From contig NZ_LT985755.1 in assembly GCF_900290285.1 (NCBI RefSeq), positions 200,431 to 264,430 on the forward strand: a stretch of 64,000 bases of DNA. Reading direction: 5' to 3'. The DNA comes from Candidatus Centipeda massiliensis (GTDB taxonomy: Bacteria; Bacillota; Negativicutes; Selenomonadales; Selenomonadaceae). Shown here piece by piece: positions 32,898 through 40,644 of the stretch; the stretch's first letter is position 1; each line of letters opens with the position of its first letter. A program made the translations under genes and the position numbers. The notes beneath the pieces were generated by a model, which ran no database searches, was not told the origin of the DNA, and worked only from the letters and a program-made list of their open reading frames with translations.

Positions 32898-34223
32898 TTA
32901 TATGGTCACAATCCCCAAGACAATGGCAAAGAACAGAGAGATGATCGACAGTCCCCAGAGCCACGGCGTACAGAAGCGCAGCAGCTCCTTGATGGAAACG
33001 CCCGCAAGTCCGCAACAGAGGAATGTCGTCGCCGCGTGCGGTGTGACGAGAACGGCAAAGTTCTTGCCGACAAGCATCGCATTCGACATATTCTCCGGGG
33101 TAATGCCGTACTGCTCACCGACACCAATGGCAAGCGGCATAAGACCGAAGAAGTACGGACTCGTACCGAGCATCATACCGATTGGTACGGCAAAGATCCC
33201 CATGATGATGTGGAAGTACGGGCCAAGCACGGTCGGAATGAGCATGACAAGCGTTTCCGCCATTGCATCCATCATCTTTGTGCCCGTGAGAACACCGAGG
33301 AATACACCGGAGGCGAGCAGGATCATCGGTACGCCGAGCGCCTCGCCCGCATGCGCCTTGATGCGCTTGCCCTGCATCTTCGGATCGGGAAAGTTCACGA
33401 TGAGTGCAAAGGAAAGACCAATCATAAATGCGGCGTACAGCTGAATCTTCGTAAAGCAAAGGAGTGCGACCACGCCGACCGTGAGGAGAAGATTGAACCA
33501 GAAGAGCTTCGGACGCTTGAGTGCCGCAGCTTCCTCATCGGAGATCTGATGTGCCGAGGACGCATCCTCATCCAGCTCCGCCGCCTTGCCGGTCGGGTGC
33601 ACGCCCGCGCCGCGTCGCTTTTCCAACACGCCCATAAATGCGGCAAAGACAAGCACCATGACAATGCCGACAATCTGCAGTGGGATGAGGGTGTGCCAGA
33701 GCGCATTGACATCCGTGTTCAGGATAACACCGACACGCGCAACGGGACCGCCCCACGGCAGGAGATTCATGATACTCATTGCCGCGCCGATGATAACGCA
33801 GAGCACAACGGGGCGAATATGCAGTTTCTTGTAAATCGGCAGCATCGCGGGAATTGTCACAAGGAGTGTCGCGGCAAGCGCGCCGTCGAGGTGGGCAATC
33901 GTCGCAATACACGCGGTCGCCACCGTAACGAGGATGACGTTGGAGCCTGCGCGTTTCACGAGGAAGTCGACGAGAGGGTCGAAGAGCCCGACCTCCGACA
34001 TGATCGAGAAGTAGACAATAGAGAAGATAAAGAGCACAGCGACCGGCATGGTCGTCGTCACACCCGTTTTCATGAACTCCGCAATCTGCGTGAAGTCAAA
34101 GCCGCAGACCACAGCACAGAGAATCGGGACAATGACAAAGATCGGCGTCGGATGCGCCTTGGACTGCAAGAGCAGAAAGATGATCAAAAAGATCATCACA
34201 AAACCGGTAACAGCGAGTAACAT
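32898..34223 (-). CDS. CitMHS-family citrate transporter
   Basis: A 441-residue secondary transporter with about 11-12 hydrophobic segments. The N-terminal MLLAVTGFVMIFLIIFLLL, the conserved LPWGGPVAR and the IPIGMMLGTSPYFFGLMP segment match the CitMHS (metal-citrate) family. The ATG at 34223 follows GGAGG. It is the last gene of the minus-strand citrate operon, 26 nt after citG, and would bring citrate (possibly as a metal complex) to the lyase. Confidence 0.9.
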   Translation of the reverse strand: MLLAVTGFVMIFLIIFLLLQSKAHPTPIFVIVPILCAVVCGFDFTQIAEFMKTGVTTTMPVAVLFIFSIVYFSIMSEVGLFDPLVDFLVKRAGSNVILVTVATACIATIAHLDGALAATLLVTIPAMLPIYKKLHIRPVVLCVIIGAAMSIMNLLPWGGPVARVGVILNTDVNALWHTLIPLQIVGIVMVLVFAAFMGVLEKRRGAGVHPTGKAAELDEDASSAHQISDEEAAALKRPKLFWFNLLLTVGVVALLCFTKIQLYAAFMIGLSFALIVNFPDPKMQGKRIKAHAGEALGVPMILLASGVFLGVLTGTKMMDAMAETLVMLIPTVLGPYFHIIMGIFAVPIGMMLGTSPYFFGLMPLAIGVGEQYGITPENMSNAMLVGKNFAVLVTPHAATTFLCCGLAGVSIKELLRFCTPWLWGLSIISLFFAIVLGIVTI

Positions 34224-34249
34224 GAAAAACCTCCATTCCCAAAGTGGTT

Positions 34250-35116
34250 TCACATTGACCTGAGCATATCGGACTGTTCCATTTCATAGAGGAAATACGT
34301 GACTGCAACGAGATCCGCCGAGCCGCCGGGACTGATCCACGCATCGATCAGCTGTGTGTCGAGTGCCGCAGCCGCCGCGCGTCCCGCCGCCGTCCCCATG
34401 CCCCCCAGCGTGAGGATGCGGGCGGCTTCGCGCTGAACCTCGCGGAGCGCGGCGAGATCACGGCGTCCGAGGATATTCGTATCCATATTGTGCGCCATAA
34501 GTACGAGGAGAACATCGACGAGTGCATCGTTCAGCGGGGTATGCGCTGCCCTGCGCGTGCGGTAGAGCGGCAGGGCATACGCCCGTACGAGCGGGAACCC
34601 TGCCTCCGCCTCGCCGCGCACGCCCGTCAGACCGTACGCGAGATACGCTGCCTGCCCCTTCGTTGCGGGCACGGCATCCTTTGCGAGTGCTCCATAGTCC
34701 GCGCGGCAAAGTCCCGTGCAGATCGTTTTCGCCGCATCCAGAACGGCATCGGCGGTCAGACGCCCGCCATGCGCCATGAGCCACCCGACCGCACCGAGCA
34801 AAACGCCAAAGCTGAACACCGCTCCCTTGTGCGTATTCACGCCCCCCGTGCGTCCATACATGGCGGCCTCTGCACAACAGCCAATCGGACGCAGCTGCGC
34901 GAGCAGGGTGTCAAGGTGCTCATGCCCCGCACCCGCACGCGCGAATTCCGCAAAATACGGAGCGAGCACCGCCGCCGATACCTGAAAGGTAAAGAAGTCC
35001 ATATCGTCGTGCGCCCCATTATTCGCACGATCGACAAGCCCCGGCTTCGGCGTTGCCGCCACCTCGGCGAGCAGCGCCTCCACGGCGAGCGCGGCAACGT
35101 GATCCACACCCTTCAT
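34250..35116 (-). CDS. citG: Triphosphoribosyl-dephospho-CoA synthase
   Basis: A 288-residue enzyme that makes the precursor of the citrate-lyase prosthetic group from ATP and dephospho-CoA. It has the CitG hallmarks LAEVAATPKPGLVDRANNGAH near the start, GRTGGVNTHKGAVFSFGVL and DTNILGRR. The ATG at 35116 is taken as start; a TTG at 35140 overlaps the citF stop and is also possible. It lies directly downstream of citF and upstream of the transporter. Confidence 0.94.
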   Translation of the reverse strand: MKGVDHVAALAVEALLAEVAATPKPGLVDRANNGAHDDMDFFTFQVSAAVLAPYFAEFARAGAGHEHLDTLLAQLRPIGCCAEAAMYGRTGGVNTHKGAVFSFGVLLGAVGWLMAHGGRLTADAVLDAAKTICTGLCRADYGALAKDAVPATKGQAAYLAYGLTGVRGEAEAGFPLVRAYALPLYRTRRAAHTPLNDALVDVLLVLMAHNMDTNILGRRDLAALREVQREAARILTLGGMGTAAGRAAAAALDTQLIDAWISPGGSADLVAVTYFLYEMEQSDMLRSM

Positions 35117-35136
35117 GTTCCCATCCAAGACCGCAT

Positions 35137-36696
35137 TCAAAGCACGAGCGGTTTGATCTTGCGTACGACATCGAGAATCGTACCGTCACGCGCCTCCAGA
35201 ACGGCGATCACCGGATCCTCCCATTCGAGTTCGTCCGGCTCACCGACAAGGCTGTACGCCTTCTCTTGGAGCGCCTCAATCGTCGTATGGGCAATTCCCG
35301 CCGCGTCGAGGCACGCGATCAGATCCCCGCGTGCGGGATTGACGGCGATGCCGTAGTCCGTCACGAGCACATCCACACAGTCCCCCGGCGTCGTCACGGT
35401 GACGACCTTCTTGCAGACCGTTGCCATGCGCCCGCGCACGAGCGGCGTGACAATGATGCAGCACTTGCTCCCCGCCGCCGTGTCCGGATGCCCGCCCGGC
35501 GCACCGCGCAGCACCCCGTCCGAGCCGGTCAGCACATTGACGTTGAAATCCGTGTCAATCTCCAGCGCCGCAAGCACGACGAAGTCGAGCTTGTTGACGT
35601 ATGCGCCCTTGTTCGCGGGATTTGCGTACTCGCTCGTGGAGATCTCAAGATGCTTGTCGGGATGCGCCGCAAGATGCGCAATCGCCTTTGTGTCGAAATC
35701 CTGTGTATCGAGCAGCTTGCGCACAAGTCCCTTGTCCATGAGGTCGCAGATATTGCCGCCCATACCGCCGAGCGCGAATCCCATCACAATCCCCCGCTCG
35801 CGCATATAGTCCTCAAGATAGCGGTTGACCGCGAGCGACGGGCCGCCGACACCCGTCTGGAACGAGAAGCCGTCCTTAAAGTACGGCGTCGCCGCCATGA
35901 TCTTCGCACAGTTCTCCGCCATCATGAGGTTGCGCGGATCCTCGGTGACGCGCGCCTCCTTCGTGCCGATCTTCTTCGGATCGCCGATCTCATCCACAAC
36001 GACAACATAGTCCACGTCGATGGACGGAATGGCGGCGGGCATATTCGGGAACGGGACGAGCGTGTCCGTCACCACGACGACATTGTTGGCATAGCGCGCG
36101 TCCGCGACGGCATAGCCGAGCGTACCGCAGTTGTTCTTGCCGCCCGTACCATTCGCATTGCCGTAGTCGTCCGCCGCCGATGCCGCGATAAACGTGATGT
36201 CGATGGAGAGTTCCCCCGTCTCGATGGCACGCGGCCGCCCGCCGTGACTGCGGATGATCGCGGGCGTTTTGAGCTTGCCCGCCGAGATGACCTCGCCGAT
36301 CCGTCCGCGCACACCCGAGGACTGGACACCGATGATCTTGCCCTCCTCGATGTAGTCCGCAAGGAGATCCTGCGCGCTGCCGAGGGAGGTCGTCGCAACC
36401 GTCAGATCCTTCAGCCCCATCTCCTCGACGAGCACCTTCATAACCATGCTCGTCACATAGTCGCCGTTGCGAAAGGCATGATGGAAGGAAACCGTCATGC
36501 CGTCATGCGCGCCGCATTTCTCGCACGCCTCACGGATCGAGCCGACCACCTTCGACGCCTGCGGCTTCTCTGCGCGCCGTACGGTCGCTCCCGCCTTTTT
36601 ATAGGGCTTGCCGTCCATATAGAATTTACCCTGATAGACCTCCTTGCCCCCTGTGAGGAGGTCATCGGGAATCTCTCTGCCCACTGCATTTTTCAT
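35137..36696 (-). CDS. citF: Citrate lyase alpha subunit (citrate CoA-transferase)
   Basis: A 519-residue subunit that exchanges acetyl for citryl on the acyl carrier CitD. It begins MKNAVGREIPDDLL, with KAGATVRRAEKPQ, GMTVSFHHAFRNGDYV, and long CoA-transferase-like domains (FALGGMGGNICDLMDKGL; VLTGSDGVLRGAPGGHPD). The length matches CitF of enterobacteria and Firmicutes. The ATG at 36696 follows a G-rich ribosome site. It sits 16 nt after citE in the order citD-citE-citF-citG. Confidence 0.96.
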   Translation of the reverse strand: MKNAVGREIPDDLLTGGKEVYQGKFYMDGKPYKKAGATVRRAEKPQASKVVGSIREACEKCGAHDGMTVSFHHAFRNGDYVTSMVMKVLVEEMGLKDLTVATTSLGSAQDLLADYIEEGKIIGVQSSGVRGRIGEVISAGKLKTPAIIRSHGGRPRAIETGELSIDITFIAASAADDYGNANGTGGKNNCGTLGYAVADARYANNVVVVTDTLVPFPNMPAAIPSIDVDYVVVVDEIGDPKKIGTKEARVTEDPRNLMMAENCAKIMAATPYFKDGFSFQTGVGGPSLAVNRYLEDYMRERGIVMGFALGGMGGNICDLMDKGLVRKLLDTQDFDTKAIAHLAAHPDKHLEISTSEYANPANKGAYVNKLDFVVLAALEIDTDFNVNVLTGSDGVLRGAPGGHPDTAAGSKCCIIVTPLVRGRMATVCKKVVTVTTPGDCVDVLVTDYGIAVNPARGDLIACLDAAGIAHTTIEALQEKAYSLVGEPDELEWEDPVIAVLEARDGTILDVVRKIKPLVL

Positions 36697-36712
36697 ATCA
36701 CTGCACCCCCTT

Positions 36713-37624
36713 TTACAAATCCCCGTGGTAGACGCCGCACGCCTTCGCAAGGGCGAGTATGCGCCTTGCGTCCTCGATGAAGGCAATGTCGACCATCTTG
36801 CCGTTCACCGTGTAGACACCGACGCCCAGCTTCGACTGCTCCTCGTAGCTGCGCACATAGAGTTCCGCCGTTGCGATCTCCTTCTCCGTCGGGGCAAAAG
36901 TCTTGTGCACGTACGCAATCTGGCGCGGGTTGATGAGGCTCTTGCCGTCAAAGCCCATCGCGTGATCGAGTTCCACCTCCGCGCGAAAGCCCTCCTCATC
37001 GTCGAGTGCGGTGAACACCGTGTCAAAGCACTGAATGCCCGCCTCACGCGCCGCGAGCAGCATGAGGCTGCGCGCCGTATTGATCTCGATGCCGCTGCGC
37101 TCGGGGCGGACGTGCATGCTCTTGCGGAAGTCGCCGCCCGAGATCGCCACGCCGAGCATACGCTCCGACGCCTGACAGATCTCGCGCGCATTCAGAATCC
37201 CCTTCGGGCTTTCGAGCGCCGCCATGAGCAGCGTCCGCCCCTCCTCGACGCCGAACTCCTTCTCCGCCGCAAGCACGTGCTCCTCGATCAGCCGCACATC
37301 GTCCGCACTCTCGCATTTGGCGATGCGTACGCCGTCCGCACCGCCCGCAACGCAGACGCGCACATCCTCCTGCCAATGCGGCGTATCAAGCCCATTGATG
37401 CGTACAATGACCTCGGTATCACCGTAGTCGATGCTCTTCAGCGCATGATAGAGAGAGAACCGTGCCGCGTCCTTCTGATTCTCCGCCACGGCATCCTCAA
37501 GATCGAGCATGATGCTGTCGACGCCGTAGATATACGCGTCCTTGATGAGTCCCGGCCGCTGCGCATTCATGAACATCATCGTGCGGCGCAGACGAAACCG
37601 CTCCGGTCTGGGTCTTGGAATCAC
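36713..37624 (-). CDS. citE: Citrate lyase beta subunit (citryl-ACP lyase)
   Basis: A 303-residue HpcH/HpaI-fold lyase that splits citryl-ACP to acetyl-ACP and oxaloacetate. It shows RLRRTMMFMNAQRPGL, DSIMLDLEDAVAENQKD (metal-binding Glu), a VRINGLDTPHW loop and SPKGILNAREIC. The start is the GTG at 37624, overlapping the citD stop (GTGA). A start at the internal Met would remove a conserved strand. Confidence 0.95.
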   Translation of the reverse strand: MIPRPRPERFRLRRTMMFMNAQRPGLIKDAYIYGVDSIMLDLEDAVAENQKDAARFSLYHALKSIDYGDTEVIVRINGLDTPHWQEDVRVCVAGGADGVRIAKCESADDVRLIEEHVLAAEKEFGVEEGRTLLMAALESPKGILNAREICQASERMLGVAISGGDFRKSMHVRPERSGIEINTARSLMLLAAREAGIQCFDTVFTALDDEEGFRAEVELDHAMGFDGKSLINPRQIAYVHKTFAPTEKEIATAELYVRSYEEQSKLGVGVYTVNGKMVDIAFIEDARRILALAKACGVYHGDL

Positions 37625-37923
37625 TGAATCACACCTCCCCACGGAACATTCTTGTCCGATACACCCGCACTGCGGAATACCGCACACTCCACACGCGCGC
37701 GGATCGTGCAGTCCAGTGCGCCCTTGTCCACCACCTGCACACGCGCGGACGAAACGCCGAGGCGTTCCAGCGTTTCGAGCACGGTCTTTTGGATGGCGCG
37801 ACCGTACTGGTTCATGACGCTGCTCTCCAGATGAAGCTCGATGCCGCCCGTGCCCGGCTCGACCGTGACTTGCGCATCGCTGGACTCCAACGTCCCCGCC
37901 ATCGCCATTTTTTCGATCTGCAT
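37621..37923 (-). CDS. citD: Citrate lyase acyl carrier protein (gamma subunit)
   Basis: A 100-residue carrier whose Ser (in AGTLESSDAQV, ~residue 14) is modified with phosphoribosyl-dephospho-CoA by CitX and CitG. The ATG at 37923 follows AGGAGG, 21 nt downstream of the palindromic operator region. It is the first gene of the minus-strand citrate operon. Confidence 0.95.
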   Translation of the reverse strand: MQIEKMAMAGTLESSDAQVTVEPGTGGIELHLESSVMNQYGRAIQKTVLETLERLGVSSARVQVVDKGALDCTIRARVECAVFRSAGVSDKNVPWGGVIQ

Positions 37924-37944
37924 AACGCTTCCTCCTAACTTTCA

Positions 37945-37960
37945 ATTATGATATCATAAT
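37945..37960. promoter_or_regulatory. Palindromic candidate operator between the divergent citrate operons
   Basis: A perfect 16-bp palindrome, ATTATGATATCATAAT, begins 22 nt upstream of citD. It fits the T-N11-A pattern of LysR-type regulators and overlaps possible -10 sequences for the minus-strand operon. Confidence 0.6.
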
Positions 37961-38107
37961 AGCAGGAGCGATATTCCCTGTAAACGCCTCCATTTTTCCG
38001 CCTGCACCATTCCATAAAAGAATGTTAGTCTTGCGTTTTTCAATCGTAAAAGCGATGATAGTCATGGTATAATAAACGCATCGTATTCTCTGATGGGAGG
38101 GAAGCCG
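37961..38107 (+). promoter_or_regulatory. Promoter region of the lysR-citC-citX operon
   Basis: TATAAT at 38068-38073 lies 35 nt upstream of the LysR start and is the likely -10; the -35 is weak. With the palindrome this 185-bp divergent region is the probable control point of the citrate locus. Confidence 0.55.
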
Positions 38108-38980
38108 ATGGATACGCAGGATATCCAGCTGCTCATGACGCTGCACCGCACAAGCAATATCACGCGCACAGCCGAGGAACTCTATACGACGCAGTCCTCG
38201 GTGTCAAAGCGCATCCGCCAGCTCGAAAAGGAGCTTGGCATCATCCTTGTCCTGCGCTCACGGCTCGGCATCCAGTTCACGCCGGCAGGTGAGATCGTGC
38301 TGCGCCACGTCAATGCGATCGCGCGTGAACTTCGCACGATGAATCAGGAACTCAACGACACGCAGGGCATTATCTCCGGCACACTGCGCGCCGGCGTGTC
38401 GATCAACTATGCGATGTACCGCCTGCCGCCGCTGCTCCAACGCTATCAGGAGCGCTACCCGCTCGTACATACGCAGACAATCATCGAGGTCAGCCAGAAG
38501 ATCTACTCCATGTTCATCGCGGGACAGATGGAGCTTGCCGTCGTACGCGGCGAATACTCGGACTGGGACGGGCCGCGCCTCCTCTTGGGGCGTGAACCCG
38601 TCTGCGTCATCACCTGCCCCGAGCATCGTGACCGTCCGCTGAGCGAGCTGCCGCAGGTCATCCGCAAGGCGGACACGGAGATGGAGCGCGACACAGCGCT
38701 CTGGCGCAGAGAGAACAAGATCCCCACGGCAAAGAATCAGGTCTTTGCGAACAGCACCGCTACCTGCATCGAGATGGTACGGCAGGGACTTGGGTGGGGC
38801 ATTGTCCCCGAAATCTGTCTCGCGCACTTCGATGGCTGCGTGCGCCCCATGCACTTTGCGGACGGACGTCCGCTCGTGCGCTCCACCTATCTCCTCTACA
38901 CGGAGCAAACCGCCGCCCTGCCGCAGATTCGCGCCTTTATCGACCTGCTTGCCGAAACAAAGGAGAACCAGAACCTATGA
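38108..38980 (+). CDS. LysR-family regulator of the citrate locus
   Basis: A 290-residue LysR-type transcription factor. The winged HTH is at ~15-60 (NITRTAEELYTTQSSVSKRI RQLEKELG), followed by the effector-binding periplasmic-binding-like domain (LRAGVSINYAMYRLP to the end). It is divergent from citD-E-F-G and overlaps citC (ATGA), so it is very likely the citrate regulator, in place of the CitA/CitB two-component system of enterobacteria. The ATG at 38108 follows GGGAGGG. The effector is unknown. Confidence 0.9.
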   Translation: MDTQDIQLLMTLHRTSNITRTAEELYTTQSSVSKRIRQLEKELGIILVLRSRLGIQFTPAGEIVLRHVNAIARELRTMNQELNDTQGIISGTLRAGVSINYAMYRLPPLLQRYQERYPLVHTQTIIEVSQKIYSMFIAGQMELAVVRGEYSDWDGPRLLLGREPVCVITCPEHRDRPLSELPQVIRKADTEMERDTALWRRENKIPTAKNQVFANSTATCIEMVRQGLGWGIVPEICLAHFDGCVRPMHFADGRPLVRSTYLLYTEQTAALPQIRAFIDLLAETKENQNL

Positions 38981-40014
38981 TCACGACCATCTATCCATCC
39001 GACCGCACGGGCATGGAACGCGTGCGTGCCCTGCTCGAAAAGGAAAACCTGCGCATGGACGCAAACCTCGACTATACCTGCGCAATCCTCGACGAGGCGT
39101 ACAATCCCATCGCGACGGGCAGCTGCTGCGGCAATACGCTCCGCTGCTTCGCCGTCGACCATGCGCATCAGGGTGAGGGACTGCTGAACGAAGTTCTCTC
39201 CCATCTCATGACAGTGCAGCAGGAGCGTGGGAACGCCGCCGTCTTTCTCTATACGAAGGGCAGCTCCGTCCGCTTCTTCCGCGACCTCGGCTTTCATGAG
39301 ATTGCCCGCGTATCGGACATGATCGTCTTTCTCGAAAATCGCCGTTGGGGATTCTCCGACTATCTGAGCGCACTGCAGCGCGAAAGCCCCGCAGACGCGA
39401 AAAACACGGCGGCAGTCGTGATGAACGCGAACCCGTTTACGCTCGGACATCTCTATCTCGTGGAGCAGGCTGCTGCGGAAAATGAATGGGTGCATCTCTT
39501 TACCGTCAGCGAGGACGTGAGCCTCTTCCCCTTCGCCGTGCGCGAGCGCCTGATACGGGAGGGAACGGCGCATCTCAAAAACATCGTCTATCATCGGACG
39601 GGCTCCTACATCATCAGTCAGGCAACCTTCCCCAGCTACTTCCAAAAGGACGAAGACGCCGTCATACTGAGTCACGCACAGCTCGACATTGCCGTGTTCT
39701 CGCGCATTGCACAGGCGCTCTCCATCACGCGGCGCTACGTCGGTGCGGAGGAGGCGAGCCGTGTCACACGTCTCTACAACGAAACGATGTTGAAGGAACT
39801 CCCGCGTACAGGCATTGCGTGCAGGATCATCCCGCGCAAGGAGCACGCGGGCGCACCGATCAGCGCCTCCACCGTGCGCCGCGCAATAAAGTGCGGCGAC
39901 ATGAGCATCCTCCCCTCCCTCGTGCCGCCCACAACGCTCGCCTTCCTCCAAAGCGAGGAGAGTGCCGCCATTCGCCGAAAGATTGCAGAGACGACAGATG
40001 TCGTCCACTACTAA
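38977..40014 (+). CDS. citC: [Citrate (pro-3S)-lyase] ligase
   Basis: A 345-residue enzyme that acetylates the CitD prosthetic group with ATP and acetate, switching citrate lyase on. It has an N-terminal GNAT-like region (DHAHQGEGLLNEVLSHLM) and a C-terminal nucleotidyltransferase domain (VVMNANPFTLGHLYLVEQAA; ISASTVRRAIK). The start overlaps the LysR stop. It is separated from the structural genes by the divergent promoter. Confidence 0.94.
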   Translation: MITTIYPSDRTGMERVRALLEKENLRMDANLDYTCAILDEAYNPIATGSCCGNTLRCFAVDHAHQGEGLLNEVLSHLMTVQQERGNAAVFLYTKGSSVRFFRDLGFHEIARVSDMIVFLENRRWGFSDYLSALQRESPADAKNTAAVVMNANPFTLGHLYLVEQAAAENEWVHLFTVSEDVSLFPFAVRERLIREGTAHLKNIVYHRTGSYIISQATFPSYFQKDEDAVILSHAQLDIAVFSRIAQALSITRRYVGAEEASRVTRLYNETMLKELPRTGIACRIIPRKEHAGAPISASTVRRAIKCGDMSILPSLVPPTTLAFLQSEESAAIRRKIAETTDVVHY

Positions 40015-40024
40015 AGGAAGCATT

Positions 40025-40531
40025 ATGTTCAGCGGAATCCCCGTAGAACTCCCCGCCATGCTCGCCGCACGCGAGGAGCGTGCGGCACGACAGGACGCAT
40101 GGCTCGAAAAATACGATTGTCCCCTCCTCTCCTTCACGCTCAACATCCCGGGTCCCGTCAAGACATCGCCCGATCTGCGCCGTGCCTTTGAGGCGGGACT
40201 CCTTGCATTGGAGGGCGCACTGGAAGCGGCAGGGCTGTCCCCCACGGCGCGGGCAGAAATCCATGCGCCGACGGGCGATGAGGCACTGCTTGCCATCGAC
40301 GGCGATGCGGCGGCAATCAAGGAGATTGCCACGCGCATGGAGGAGGAGCATCCACTGGGACGGCTTTTCGATATGGACGTTCTAAGCGCGGACGGCACAA
40401 AGCTCTCGCGCTCCGTCCCGCGCCGCTGCCTCCTCTGCACGGAGCAGGCACAGAGCTGTGCGCGCAGCCGCCGTCACAGCGTTGCGCAACTGACAGCGGA
40501 GATCGAACGCCTCCTAGCCGCATATCTATGA
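40025..40531 (+). CDS. citX: Holo-ACP synthase for citrate lyase (CitX)
   Basis: A 168-residue phosphoribosyl-dephospho-CoA transferase that attaches the prosthetic group to CitD. It matches CitX in LPAMLAAREERAARQDAWL, the middle CPLLSFTLNIPGPVKTSPD and the C-terminal SRSVPRRCLLCTEQAQSCAR SRRHS Cys-rich segment. AAAGGAAG precedes the ATG. Last gene of the plus-strand operon; together with citG it supplies the cofactor pathway. Confidence 0.93.
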   Translation: MFSGIPVELPAMLAAREERAARQDAWLEKYDCPLLSFTLNIPGPVKTSPDLRRAFEAGLLALEGALEAAGLSPTARAEIHAPTGDEALLAIDGDAAAIKEIATRMEEEHPLGRLFDMDVLSADGTKLSRSVPRRCLLCTEQAQSCARSRRHSVAQLTAEIERLLAAYL

Positions 40532-40532
40532 C

Positions 40533-40573
40533 AGGGGCTGCTGTACGAAGCAAAACATCGTACAGCAGCCCCT
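40533..40573 (+). terminator. Terminator after citX (GGGGCTGCTG family)
   Basis: A perfect stem, AGGGGCTGCTGTACGA and TCGTACAGCAGCCCCT, is followed by ATTTTATT. It begins 2 nt after the citX stop. The stem sequence is nearly identical to those at 26440 and 49611. Confidence 0.9.
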
Positions 40574-40582
40574 ATTTTATTG

Positions 40583-40621
40583 CAAAAAAAAGACTCTGCA
40601 CAGGAAATCCCGTGCAGAGCC
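40583..40621 (-). terminator. Terminator after the autotransporter gene
   Basis: On the minus strand GGCTCTGCAC, a short loop and GTGCAGAGTC are followed by eight T. It lies ~25 nt after the stop of the giant gene. Confidence 0.92.
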
Positions 40622-40644
40622 GATAGAAATCTACCTATTAAATT

